Assembly (NCBI GenBank): GCA_023898685.1
Contig: CP060234.1
Span: 1-64,000, forward strand
Length of the DNA stretch: 64,000 bases
Direction: 5' to 3'
From: Phycisphaeraceae bacterium
GTDB lineage: Bacteria; Planctomycetota; Phycisphaerae; Phycisphaerales; UBA1924
Shown: positions 45,417 through 54,155 of the stretch, piece after piece
Numbering within the stretch: the first letter of the stretch is position 1
Layout: each line of letters starts with the position of its first letter
Made by a program: the position numbers and the translations under genes
Notes under the pieces: generated by a model
Databases searched by the model: none
Seen by the model: only the letters and a program-made list of their open reading frames with translations
Told to the model about the DNA's origin: nothing

Positions 45417-47091
45417 GACGCACGGCTCCGTGGGTTGCGATGGTGGGCTCGGCGGCGTCTGCGGGAGCGTCGCCGACGGTTCGGTCGTCGCCGATGGACT
45501 GCTCACGGGGCAGGACGATGTGGAAGGTCGTGCCGACTCCGGGCTCTGAGTCGACGTCGATCATGCCGTTGTGGGCCTGGATGATGCCGTAGACAACGGC
45601 GAGTCCCAGGCCCACGCCGCTCTTGTCGGTCTTGGTGGAATAGAAGGGCTCGAAGATCCTGGAGAGGGCCTCGGCGGGGATGCCGCAGCCCGAGTCGGCG
45701 ACGGTGATCTCTACGTTGTTGTCGTCGCCCTTGAGGCTGAGGATGAGGACGCCGCCTCGCGTAGGCATGGCCTCGAGAGCGTTCATGAGCAGGGCGAGCA
45801 GGGCCTGCTGGAGCTGGTCGGGGTCGGCGGTGAGGATGGGGTCTTCGAGCGGGTCGCTGGTCTCGAGCGTGACGCCGCGCATTTCGAGGTGGTGGTTGAT
45901 GAGCATGAGGCTGCGTTCGACGATCTCGTTGATGTCGATGGGCTGCATGGTGGAGGCGCGGCCTCGGGCGAAGGCGAGCATGTTGTGGATGATGCCGCCA
46001 CAGCGCGCCGCCTCGGAGTCGATGAGGGTGAGGCAGCGTTCGAGTTCGGCGCGGACAGACGGATCGACGGGTTGCTCGGCGAGCTCTCGCTTGACGAGGC
46101 GGGCGTATGTAAGGATTCCGCCGAGGGGGTTGTTGATCTCGTGGGCGACCGTGGCGGCGAGCTTTCCGAGGGAGGCCATGGTCTCGACGCGGACCATCTG
46201 CTCGCGGGCCTGTTCGAGTTCGCGGCTCTTGGCGTCGACCTTCTGCTCAAGGGTGCGCGACCACTCGTTGAGCTCGACGCGGGCCTCGCGGAGGTCGACG
46301 ACCATGTTGTTGAAGGCGCGGGCGAGGTCGGTGAGTTCGTCGTCGCCCCGGACCTCGATGAGCGTGTCGAGGTCGCCGCGGGCGATGCGCTGCGTGCCGG
46401 CCTGGAGGCGGGAGACGGGCTCGTGGACGACCTTGCGGATGAAGACGCCCGCGACCAGACCCGAGAGGACGATGAGGGCGATTGTGGTGGCGAGGAGGCC
46501 GGTGCGGGCGTCGGTGACAGCCTTCTCGAAGGGGGCCATGGTCATGCCGACTTCGAGGACTCCCAGGACGGGTTTGTCGGCGGGGTGGACGTGGCAGGCG
46601 GCGGTGGAGCAGCTCGGCTCGTTGCGGATGACGGCGAGGCAGCGGTTCTCGTCGTGGGTTTCGAGGGGGACGAGTAGGTTGGCGTGGGTGAGGACCGATT
46701 CGCCGAGGGCTTCGCCTGTCGCATGGCAGGCGAGGCATCGCTCGTTGTCCATGGGAAGCCGAACGCCCCGGTCGGCGGCGTCGGAAGCGAGGACGACCTT
46801 GCCGTCCTTGTCGTAGATGCGGATGGCCGTGAATTCAGGGGACCGTCCCAGGCGTTCGAGGGTAGCCTGGACATCGTCGAGTCGGTTCAGCAGCATGCCG
46901 TCGTGGGTGGCGCTGTCGATGAGTCGGGCGCAGCGTTCGGCGTCGTCACGGACGAAGCCGCGGAGACGGTCGCGCGTCGCGTTGAATCCGAGGACGGCGT
47001 GGATCGCGATGACGAGGGCGACGGCGATCGAGAGCGGCACGAAGAGCCGGACCTCGAGCGGGCGGAGCAGTGCGCGGAAGGTACGAACCAT
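45406..47091 (-). CDS. Histidine kinase with two heme-c-like motifs in its sensor domain
   Basis: 561 aa. Membrane helix 1 (about 16-36) and helix 2 (about 195-217) bound an extracytoplasmic sensor domain. It contains 'CLACH' (about 119, a canonical CxxCH heme-c site) and 'CSTAACH' (about 165, a CxxxxCH variant). Then come HAMP (about 218-270), a coiled coil, HisKA with the phosphoacceptor in 'ATVAHEINNPLGG' (His about 317) and HATPase ('DSGCGIPAEALSRIFEPFYS', 'GVGLGLAVVYGI'). It probably senses redox state, oxygen or NO through covalently bound heme. It is paired with the sigma-54 regulator downstream. Confidence 0.93.
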
Positions 47092-47145
47092 GGGGAACCC
47101 CGCGTTCTCCCGGATTCTGTCTGTCTTTGTATTTTATCTGTCGGC

Positions 47146-47162
47146 TGTTGAAGATTCCAACA
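47146..47162. promoter_or_regulatory. Dyad, candidate enhancer site for the NtrC-type regulator
   Basis: TGTTGAA-GAT-TCCAACA is an interrupted dyad pairing at 6 of 7 positions. It lies 55 bases upstream of the kinase start and about 130 bases upstream of the sigma-54 promoter match, the usual distance for an enhancer of an NtrC-type activator. Confidence 0.4.
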
Positions 47163-47276
47163 CCGCGTAGAGGTTCTCAGCAGTTTCCCGGAGTCGCTGC
47201 GCGGTCTGTGCGGCTCTGGGGCCCGTTGGCGTTGCCCTGATCGTGCGTGTTCGCGTGCTGGACGCATATTTGCGCC

Positions 47277-47292
47277 TGGACCGGCGATTGCA
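47277..47292 (+). promoter_or_regulatory. Candidate sigma-54 (-24/-12) promoter
   Basis: TGGACCGGCGATTGCA matches the consensus TGGCACG-N4-TTGCW at 10 of 12 fixed positions, with the invariant GG and GC at correct spacing. It would start transcription near 47304, about 54 bases before the ATG of the GcvH-like gene. The adjacent NtrC-type regulator supports it. Confidence 0.6.
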
Positions 47293-47357
47293 TGGTCGCT
47301 CAATGCCGCAATCCGGGCCGGCACGCTCGTGGCGTCCGGCGGCTTCGGGAGGGCCTG

Positions 47358-48083
47358 ATGACACGGACGGCGCCGCTCACCCAGCTCCGGTTCCCGACGA
47401 ACTCGTGCGTGTGGATGGACGCCGGGGTTCTGGCGTACAGGCTGTGCGATCGCGGCTTTGATTGCGCCCACTGCCCGCTCGATGCGGCCCTTCGCGGGCA
47501 CCCCCTCGTGAACGGGACAGGCGGGATCGACGGCGGGGCCGGGCCCGCGTTCGAGTTTCCAGGCGATCGGCTGTACTCGGCGGGGCACTTGTGGGTGGGT
47601 GAATCGGCGGGCGCGGCGGATCGGCTGCGGGTGGGGCTGGATGCGCTCGCGGCGACGCTGGTCGGGCGGCCGCTCGGCTTTGCGTTCGGAGAGCCCGGGC
47701 GGGCGGTTGCTGCCGGCGAAGCGGTGTGCGAGCTGGAATTGATGTGGGGCGCGCTGACGATCGGGCTGCCGCTGGCGGGGCGTTTCGTCGGCTCGAACCC
47801 GGCGCTCGACGATAACCCGGGGCTGGTGCACACCGACCCGTATCGGTCGGGCTGGCTGTTGGAATGGACGCCCACGCGGGCATCGGGCCTGGGCGGACAG
47901 TCGGACGCGCTGGAGGCGTCGCATCGGGCGCAGCACGACGCGCGCCACTTCTGCCGCCTGGCGGCGCTGCGGCTGCTGGAGCAGACGCGCGACACGGGGG
48001 CGGCGTGCCTTGTGGACACGGACATCCGGCGGTTGCTGGGCGACCGGGTCTACCTGCGGATGCTCAAGGAGCTGATCCATTGA
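47358..48083 (+). CDS. GcvH-like protein lacking the lipoyl lysine
   Basis: 241 aa from the ATG at 47358 (GGGAGG upstream). An N-terminal 'YRLCDRGFDCAHCPLDAALR' segment with CxxC is followed by a glycine-cleavage-H/biotinyl-lipoyl fold (about 75-170: 'SAGHLWVGE', 'LRVGLDALAATLVG', 'NPALDDNPGLVHTDPY', 'GWLLEW'). At the position of the lipoylated Lys (ESVK in true GcvH) the sequence reads 'ELELMWGAL', so lipoylation is not expected. Similar GcvH-like proteins are known beside membrane redox complexes of sulfate reducers. It is first in the operon with the HybA-, HybB- and cytochrome-like genes. A redox adaptor or assembly role is inferred. Confidence 0.82.
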   Translation: MTRTAPLTQLRFPTNSCVWMDAGVLAYRLCDRGFDCAHCPLDAALRGHPLVNGTGGIDGGAGPAFEFPGDRLYSAGHLWVGESAGAADRLRVGLDALAATLVGRPLGFAFGEPGRAVAAGEAVCELELMWGALTIGLPLAGRFVGSNPALDDNPGLVHTDPYRSGWLLEWTPTRASGLGGQSDALEASHRAQHDARHFCRLAALRLLEQTRDTGAACLVDTDIRRLLGDRVYLRMLKELIH

Positions 48084-48247
48084 TCGGACGCGTTGAGAAC
48101 TTCAACGGGAGCGCGGTGAATCTCAACACCGGGCGCGGACGGATTCAACGCCGGGGGGCCTCCGCGCGGTCGTGGAGGCGGTTCTCGGGTGGTCCCCGCT
48201 TTGCATATGGACGTGGGGGCCAACCCCCGGTCGCGAAGGAGCGAGCC

Positions 48248-48472
48248 ATGCATATCACGGCCCATCAGATTCGGGAAGAACTCAAAGCGTGTCTGGCTCC
48301 GCTCGGGATCGCGCTGGCGATTGTCATCGTGATGCCGCTGGTAGGGATCGGGCTGTTCATGTTCCGCGGCGTGCTCGCGACCGTGGTGGGGATCAGCCTG
48401 GCGCTGGCGGTGGTCCACCTCTGCCTGGTCCGCCATCGCACTTCGAAGAACGGGGAGCACACCGATGCGTGA
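48248..48472 (+). CDS. Small membrane protein of the redox operon
   Basis: 74 aa, start ATG 48248 with AAGGAG at ideal distance. Two transmembrane helices ('PLGIALAIVIVMPLVGIGLF', 'VLATVVGISLALAVVHLCLV') and a short charged tail. Its stop overlaps the start of the iron-sulfur protein gene by 8 bases (ATGCGTGA), so it is translated with it. No family recognised; a small subunit of the complex is likely. Confidence 0.78.
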   Translation: MHITAHQIREELKACLAPLGIALAIVIVMPLVGIGLFMFRGVLATVVGISLALAVVHLCLVRHRTSKNGEHTDA

Positions 48473-49415
48473 GTCGCTGGGTGAGCCGAGGCGGGTGAGC
48501 CTTCCGGTGCTCGACGGGCCGGCGATCGGCCAGCCCACGACAGACCGGCGCGGGTTCGTGAAGCTGACGGGGGCGGCGATGGTCGCGCTGGCGACCGGGT
48601 CGGCCTCGGCGGGGCACGAGCGTGTCGACCTGAGCGACGAGCGGATGGGCGTGCTGGTCGACCTGACCGAGTGCGTCGGGTGCCGGCGTTGCGAGTTCGC
48701 GTGTGCCGAGGCGAACCAGAACCCGCACGGCAAGCTGGAGGACTACGACGACCAGAGCGTGTTCGAGCATCGGCGTCGGCCCACGCCCGAGTCGCTGAGC
48801 GTCGTGAACCGCTTCGAGGACCCGGCGGACGGAAAGACGCCGGTGTTCACGAAGATCCAGTGCATGCACTGCGAGCACGCGCCGTGCGTTTCCGCCTGTC
48901 TTGTCGGGGCGATGGAGAAGCAGGCGGACGGGTCGGTGACGTACGACGCGTCGAAGTGCATCGGGTGCCGGTACTGCATGATGGCGTGCCCGTTCGAGCG
49001 GCTGGCGTACGAGTTCGACAACGCGTTGACGCCGCGGGTGCGCAAGTGCCAGCTCTGCCAGCACCGGACGAAGGTCGGCCAGATGCCGGCGTGCGTGGAG
49101 ATCTGCCCGGTGGAGGCGCTGACCTACGGGAAGCGTGACGAGCTGGTGAAGTATGCCCACGAGCTGATCGCGGCGAACCCGGAACGGTACGTCGACCACG
49201 TGTACGGCGAGACGGAGGGGGGCGGCACATCGTGGCTGTATGTCGCCGACCGTCCCTTTGCCGAGCTGGGATTCCCGGATCTCAAGACCAGGAGCCGGGC
49301 GGAGACGACCGAGGCGATCCAGCACGGGATCTTCCAGGGGTTCATCGCACCGATCGCGCTCGCGAGCGTGCTGACCGGTTTCAACTTCCTGACCAAGAGA
49401 GGGCATAAGGCATGA
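48465..49415 (+). CDS. HybA/HmcB-like 4x[4Fe-4S] ferredoxin subunit, Tat-exported
   Basis: 316 aa. A twin-arginine motif ('TDRRGFVKLTGAA', about 26-38) predicts export of the folded protein. Four ferredoxin-type cysteine clusters follow: 'CVGCRRCEFAC', 'CMHCEHAPCVSAC', 'CIGCRYCMMACP', and 'CQLC' with 'ACVEICP'. A C-terminal membrane helix ('FIAPIALASVLTGFNFL') anchors it. This is the electron-transfer subunit of Hmc-, Hyb- or Qrc-type complexes. It overlaps the NrfD-like gene by 4 bases (ATGA). Confidence 0.93.
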   Translation: MRESLGEPRRVSLPVLDGPAIGQPTTDRRGFVKLTGAAMVALATGSASAGHERVDLSDERMGVLVDLTECVGCRRCEFACAEANQNPHGKLEDYDDQSVFEHRRRPTPESLSVVNRFEDPADGKTPVFTKIQCMHCEHAPCVSACLVGAMEKQADGSVTYDASKCIGCRYCMMACPFERLAYEFDNALTPRVRKCQLCQHRTKVGQMPACVEICPVEALTYGKRDELVKYAHELIAANPERYVDHVYGETEGGGTSWLYVADRPFAELGFPDLKTRSRAETTEAIQHGIFQGFIAPIALASVLTGFNFLTKRGHKA

Positions 49416-50764
49416 GCGGCGCGGCTGTTCACACGCTGGTCAAGCCCCCCCGCTACTTCACGCCGGGGGTGTGGGTGATCGCCGCGGTGGCGGCGGTCGG
49501 CGGATTGTGCTGGCTGTACCGGATGACGTTCGGGCTGGGGGCGGCGACGCACCTGAGCGCGGCGTATCCGTGGGGGATCTGGATCGGGATCGACGTGGCG
49601 TGCGGCGTGGCGCTCGCGGCGGGTGGGTTCACGAGCGCGTTCCTGGCGCACCTGCTCCACCGCGAGGCGTACCACGCCGTGGTGCGGCCCGCGCTCTTGA
49701 CGGCGGCGATCGGGTACACGTTCGTGGCGCTGGGGGTGATGACCGACCTGGGCCGCTACTGGGCGATGTGGCACGTGATGATGCCGTCGATGTGGCAGCC
49801 CAACTCGGTGCTGTTCGAGGTGGCGATCTGCGTGATGTGCTACCTCACGGTGCTTTACATCGAGTTTGCACCGATCGTGTTCGAGCGGTTCATCGGGCGG
49901 GTGAGCCTGCCGGGTCTGCTGGGGCGGCTGAACGGGCCGGTGGACGGGGTGCTGCGGTTCCTCGACACGGTGCTGGGCAAGGTGATGACGGTGTTCGTGG
50001 TGCTGGGCGTGCTGCTCTCCTGCATGCACCAGTCGTCGCTCGGGACGCTGATGGTGATCTCGGGGACGAAGCTGCACCCGCTGTGGCAGTCTCCTTTCCT
50101 GCCGCTGATGTTCCTGCTGTCGGCGTTCGCGGTGGGCTACCCGATGGTGATCTTTGAGTCGGTCATCGCGCACCGGTCGCTGGGGCTGAAGGTCGAGACG
50201 AAGGTGCTCTCGCTGCTCGCGCGGTACACGCCGATCATTCTGACGCTCTACCTGGGCGTGAAGGTGTTCGACCTGTTCAGGCGGGGCGTCGCGGGCGAGG
50301 TGCTCGCCGGCACGTTCGCGAGCAACCTGTTCATCGCCGAGGTGACGATCGGGGCGATCCTGCCGATCTTGATCTTTGCGATCCCCAGGTTCCGGAGGTC
50401 GGTCGCGGGGCTGTTCATCGGAGCGTGCCTGGTGATCCTGGGGCTGGTCATGAACCGGCTGGACGTGTTCTTGATCGCGTACTCGCCGCTCGACCAGGCG
50501 GCGCACTACACGCCGTCATTCATGGAGATCGCGGTGACGGCCGGGTTCATCGCGACGATGGTGCTGATCTACCGGTTCGTCGTGCTCAACTTCCCGGTGA
50601 TCGAGGAGTTGGACGTGCCGGGTCGGGCCGCGGCGAGGGAGCACGCCCACGCGGCGGGCGAGCCGCGGGCTCGTGAATTGGACGCGTCGCCGGATGGCGA
50701 GCTGGAGCAGATCCGCGTGCTCCGCGGGCGGGGCCTCGGCGCGATCGCGCAAGGAGTGAAGTGA
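49412..50764 (+). CDS. NrfD/HybB-type quinone-interacting membrane subunit
   Basis: 450 aa with about 10 transmembrane helices. NrfD family features: 'YFTPGVWVIAAVAAVGGLCW', 'PWGIWIGIDVACGVALAAGG' and 'LLTAAIGYTFVALGVMTDLG'. The longer form with 'MPSMWQPNSVLFEVAICVMC' is HybB/HmcC-like. It exchanges electrons with menaquinone in the membrane and pairs with the preceding iron-sulfur subunit. It starts by ATGA overlap with that gene and its stop overlaps the cytochrome start (TGATG). Confidence 0.93.
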   Translation: MSGAAVHTLVKPPRYFTPGVWVIAAVAAVGGLCWLYRMTFGLGAATHLSAAYPWGIWIGIDVACGVALAAGGFTSAFLAHLLHREAYHAVVRPALLTAAIGYTFVALGVMTDLGRYWAMWHVMMPSMWQPNSVLFEVAICVMCYLTVLYIEFAPIVFERFIGRVSLPGLLGRLNGPVDGVLRFLDTVLGKVMTVFVVLGVLLSCMHQSSLGTLMVISGTKLHPLWQSPFLPLMFLLSAFAVGYPMVIFESVIAHRSLGLKVETKVLSLLARYTPIILTLYLGVKVFDLFRRGVAGEVLAGTFASNLFIAEVTIGAILPILIFAIPRFRRSVAGLFIGACLVILGLVMNRLDVFLIAYSPLDQAAHYTPSFMEIAVTAGFIATMVLIYRFVVLNFPVIEELDVPGRAAAREHAHAAGEPRARELDASPDGELEQIRVLRGRGLGAIAQGVK

Positions 50765-51888
50765 TGAACGCCGTGCTCGTCATGGTGATGTGCCTTGTCG
50801 GTGCGGGCGATGCGCCGTTGGACGGGGCGGCCGAGGTCGAGGCCCGGGTTGAGGGCGCGGCGGGGATCGCGACGCCCACGCCCGCGGAGCCTTCGCAGGA
50901 GATCAAGGCCGAGGCGCCCCAGGGCGTGATCGTGCTGAACAACCTCTCGCTGCACTACGGGCCGGTGTCGTTCGATCACGGGCTGCACGTGAAGATGGCG
51001 GACTTCGAGAACGGGTGCGCCAACTGCCACCACGACATCTCGAAGGTCGAGGGGCACGACGCCGAGATCATGGCGTGCCGCGATTGCCACGTGCCGCACA
51101 CGACCGCGGACGAGCTCGAAGAATCGAGCGGGAAGGTGCTGCTGGGGCTGAAGGGCGCGTACCACCGGCAGTGCCTGAGCTGCCACAAGGACTGGTCGCA
51201 CGAGAACGCGTGCGGGTTCTGCCACATGCCGGCCCAGGGGTTCGGGAGCATCGGTGGCGCGGTGCTGAGCTATCACGGCGTGGCCGAGCACCAGGAGGCG
51301 CAGCAGACGTACGTGTATGAGACGCGGCACAGGCCGCTGCCGATGGCGACGTTCCACCACGCGGATCACGCGCAGAAGTTCGGGCTGAGCTGCGTGGACT
51401 GCCATCACGGGGCATCGTGCGGCGACTGCCACGGGTCGGGGTCGGTGAGCTACAAGATGGACCACCGGATGGGGACCTGCTTCCAGTGTCACGGGTGGGA
51501 CAACTGCGTGACCTGCCATGACAGGGGCGAGAAGCCGGCGTTCGACCACACGCGGAGAGCCGGGTGGACGCTCGAACCCAGCCACGACGAGATGGGGTGC
51601 ACGAGCTGCCACAGCCCGGAGCATCGGTTCGAGGCGCCGTCGTCGGCGCGGTGCCGGGCGTGCCACCGGGTCGGGTCGGACGGCGCGTTCGACCACGCGG
51701 AGTTCGGCGTGCCGCTGCTGGGCGATCACGAGTACATCGACTGCGTGATGTGCCACCGGGGACGAGTGCACATCGGGGTGGTGGCCGACTGTGCGGCGTG
51801 CCACGCGGACAAGCACTTCCCGGAAGATTTGCCGGGGCGGGCCGAGCCGGGACGCGGCGAGGGCATGGCGGGAGCCGGATGGAAGTGA
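50764..51888 (+). CDS. Dodecaheme c-type cytochrome
   Basis: 374 aa. A short signal peptide (about 1-17) is followed by twelve CxxCH heme-c sites: CANCH, CRDCH, CLSCH, CGFCH, CVDCH, CGDCH, CFQCH, CVTCH, CTSCH, CRACH, CVMCH and CAACH, with many extra His as distal ligands. Class III/HmcA-like multiheme proteins pass electrons in the periplasm. Its start is the ATG at 50764, overlapping the NrfD-like stop by one base; a GTG sits one codon upstream. It ends the operon. No hydrogenase, molybdopterin or nitrite reductase catalytic gene is adjacent. Confidence 0.93.
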   Translation: MNAVLVMVMCLVGAGDAPLDGAAEVEARVEGAAGIATPTPAEPSQEIKAEAPQGVIVLNNLSLHYGPVSFDHGLHVKMADFENGCANCHHDISKVEGHDAEIMACRDCHVPHTTADELEESSGKVLLGLKGAYHRQCLSCHKDWSHENACGFCHMPAQGFGSIGGAVLSYHGVAEHQEAQQTYVYETRHRPLPMATFHHADHAQKFGLSCVDCHHGASCGDCHGSGSVSYKMDHRMGTCFQCHGWDNCVTCHDRGEKPAFDHTRRAGWTLEPSHDEMGCTSCHSPEHRFEAPSSARCRACHRVGSDGAFDHAEFGVPLLGDHEYIDCVMCHRGRVHIGVVADCAACHADKHFPEDLPGRAEPGRGEGMAGAGWK

Positions 51889-52068
51889 CGCGAGAATCAG
51901 GGCGTGGGGCGCGGGCGATGCGAGGCCTTTGTTTCAGGTCAGGTGTCGGGAGTGAACTGTGTCGCCCGCGCTCCACGCCTTGAAGGAAGTGAGAATCGGC
52001 GGCGTGGCCCGGTGCCCGCCTTCATCGCGAAGCGTGAAGGCGGTTTTCGACCGCGTCGGCCGTCCGTT

Positions 52069-52098
52069 CGTGGATCACCCTTCGGGATGATCCACGGC
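52069..52098. repeat. Hairpin CGTGGATCA / TGATCCACG
   Basis: CGTGGATCA at 52069-52077 and TGATCCACG at about 52089-52097 around CCCTTCGGGA, followed by GCACCC. It lies in the 271-base interval between the cytochrome and GH16 gene ends and may terminate either strand. Confidence 0.55.
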
Positions 52099-52159
52099 AC
52101 CCAGGCTCATGACCTTCCGGGGATGCGTACGACCGCGCCTTGAGTCATGGAGTACGAAG

Positions 52160-52912
52160 TCAATCGGGCTTCTGCCAGACGCGCACCCAATCGACGAGCA
52201 CGCGGTCGGGGAGATCGGCGTCGGCGATGTCGCCGGCCCACTTGCCCACTTCGCAGCTCAGGATGATGTACTGCTCGATGCGCGGGACGGCCTTGTCGGT
52301 CCGCCACGTCTCTTTGCCGTCGATGAAGAAGATCAGTTCATCGGGGGTCCACTCGAGGGCGTAGACGTGGAAGCCGACGTGGGTGTCGGGCACCGTGAGC
52401 TCGTGGTGGGCGGACTTGTGATCGTCGCCGTACCCGTCCCAGTGGATGGTGTGCTGGGCAAGGTTGAGGTGCTTGCCGTTGCAGAGGTACTCCATCACGT
52501 CGATCTCGACACCCCCGTTGGCGGGATCGCCGATGTGCTCGCCCATGGCGGGCGACTGGACCCAGAACGCGGACCAGAAGCCGACTTCGGTCTGCACCTT
52601 CATGCGCGCCTCGAAGTAGCCATAGCGGGTGCGGAAGGTGTCGCGGGTCCAGACGCCCCCGGTATGGTACTCGGCGTGGCCCTCGTCGTTTGCGTGGCGA
52701 GAAGTCGTGATGACGAGGCGGCCGTGCCCGTCGAGGGAGACCGCATCGGCGGTGTTGATCGCGTCGCGCCGGGGGCCCAGGGCCCAGAGGGACCATTTCG
52801 ATTCGTCGAGGGCGGTGCCGTCAAACTCCTCTTGCCAGACGAGGTCGTAGCCCGGGCGGGGCGGCTCGGGGGCGACGGCGAGGGCGGCGATGACGAGTGG
52901 CGCAATGAACAT
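52160..52912 (-). CDS. Glycoside hydrolase family 16 (beta-glucanase-like), exported
   Basis: 250 aa from the ATG at 52912 with AGGGAG upstream; a longer open frame is not protein-like. Signal peptide about 1-14. GH16 jelly-roll with the catalytic signature 'EIDVMEY' (nucleophile and acid/base Glu, about 136-142), 'YDLVWQEEFDGTALDESKW' at the N-terminus, 'RYGYFEARMKV', and 'YALEWTPDELIFFIDGKE'. GH16 enzymes cut beta-1,3-glucans, agars, carrageenans and similar polysaccharides; the exact substrate cannot be told. It suits a marine-type polysaccharide degrader. Confidence 0.92.
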   Translation of the reverse strand: MFIAPLVIAALAVAPEPPRPGYDLVWQEEFDGTALDESKWSLWALGPRRDAINTADAVSLDGHGRLVITTSRHANDEGHAEYHTGGVWTRDTFRTRYGYFEARMKVQTEVGFWSAFWVQSPAMGEHIGDPANGGVEIDVMEYLCNGKHLNLAQHTIHWDGYGDDHKSAHHELTVPDTHVGFHVYALEWTPDELIFFIDGKETWRTDKAVPRIEQYIILSCEVGKWAGDIADADLPDRVLVDWVRVWQKPD

Positions 52913-52972
52913 TGGGGCTCCCTGTTGGGTTCGGGAACGGTTGTTGCCGGGCGGGTCCTGGGACTCCTCTTC

Positions 52973-53053
52973 GTGTGCCACGGCCGTGTCGGCCGTGCCA
53001 ATGTCGGACGAGCGCACAAGGCAAGCTGCACGGCCGACACGGCCGTGGCACAC
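52973..53053. repeat. Perfect 26-bp inverted repeat, 81-bp element
   Basis: GTGTGCCACGGCCGTGTCGG (52973 onward, 26 bases to 52998) returns in exact reverse complement at 53028-53053 around a 29-base centre. It lies between the GH16 start and the DDE transposase start, in the 344-base gene-free stretch 52913-53256. The rest of the stretch shows no gene. Confidence 0.85.
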
Positions 53054-53256
53054 ACGCTGCACACTATCAGGAATGCGCAGGCAGTACATAGCCCATCGTT
53101 GAGCGGGCCAGGGGCGTGAACCCATAGAGCCAACCGACAACGGCGCTCCGCGGGCTTGCCAACGTTTTGCGCTGTTCGGTCTTTGGACTTGCGCGGGAGC
53201 GCACGACTCTCCATGCTGTGTGTGTCTTACCAGCACAGCTCCAACAAGGAGGGTTC

Positions 53257-54096
53257 ATGGAGAGTCGCTTGTGGTCGATCGTACTGGATGTTCTGCCCCC
53301 GCATGATGACGGGCCCACCGCCTTCGTCTACGACGCACGCACCGTCCTCGTCTTCACTCTCTGGGCCGTCCTCAACGAGCGGCCGTTCAACTGGGCCGCA
53401 TGCCCGGAGAACTGGCCGGACGCGTTCCGGCCACGCCACTTCCCCGACCAGAGCACCCTCTCCCGGAGGCGACGAACGCCGGGGATCAGCGCCTGGATCG
53501 AACGCGTCACCGACACCCTCGCCGATCGCGTCGCCGCCTGCCAACGCGACGCCGCGATCGACAGCAGACCCATGGTCGTCGGCGGCGCGAGCAAGGACCG
53601 CGACGCCCCCGCCGGACGCGGCGTCGGCGGGTTTTCAAGGGGATATCGCGTCCACATGCTCGTCGACCGGGCCGGTGTCGTGCGCGGCCTGCGCGTCGCG
53701 TCGATCAACGTCAACGAGCGGCTGATCGCCCGTGAACTCATCGCCTCGGCGCCCCGGCCGATCCAACGCATCATCGGCGACGCCAACTACGACAGCATGC
53801 CCCTGCACGCCGTCGCCGCCGGGCACGGCCGACGGCTCTACACACGCATCCGGCTCGGCCGCGTCGGGCGTCGGGCCCAGCGTCGGCGGCTCTTGCTGGT
53901 GCGTCTGCTCGAGACCACGCCGGGCCGGGCGGCCATGCACGCCCGCGACGGGATCGAACGCGTCTTCGCCCGCATGAGCAACATCGCCTGCGGCCTCAAA
54001 CCACTGCCCGCGTGGGTGCGTGGGCTCGAACGCGTGTCCCTCTGGATCCACGTCAAGATCCTCTTCTACCACGCCTACCTCCTGACAAAGGCATAG
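53257..54096 (+). CDS. DDE-type transposase (IS4/IS5-like)
   Basis: 279 aa from the ATG at 53257 with AAGGAGGG upstream. N-terminal helical domain ('NERPFNWAACPENWPDAFRP', 'FPDQSTLSRRRR') and an RNase-H-like DDE core: first Asp in 'AAIDSRPMVVGGASKDRDAP', second in 'IIGDANYDSMPLH', Glu in 'DGIERVFARMSN'. The length is complete and no frame is broken. I could not find matching terminal inverted repeats or a target duplication on both sides, so it may be a lone domesticated copy or an element whose ends I missed. Confidence 0.82.
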   Translation: MESRLWSIVLDVLPPHDDGPTAFVYDARTVLVFTLWAVLNERPFNWAACPENWPDAFRPRHFPDQSTLSRRRRTPGISAWIERVTDTLADRVAACQRDAAIDSRPMVVGGASKDRDAPAGRGVGGFSRGYRVHMLVDRAGVVRGLRVASINVNERLIARELIASAPRPIQRIIGDANYDSMPLHAVAAGHGRRLYTRIRLGRVGRRAQRRRLLLVRLLETTPGRAAMHARDGIERVFARMSNIACGLKPLPAWVRGLERVSLWIHVKILFYHAYLLTKA

Positions 54097-54106
54097 CGAT
54101 GCAAAA

Positions 54107-54135
54107 GGCACTTGTGCCCGTGGCTCGCAGAGCCA
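54107..54135. repeat. Two small hairpins after the transposase gene
   Basis: GGCACTTGTGCC (54107-54118) and TGGCTCGCAGAGCCA (54121-54135) lie between convergent gene ends (transposase and gcvT). They may be terminator-like or the edge of the element. Confidence 0.4.
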
Positions 54136-54155
54136 GAGTCAAAGGAGAACTTGGA

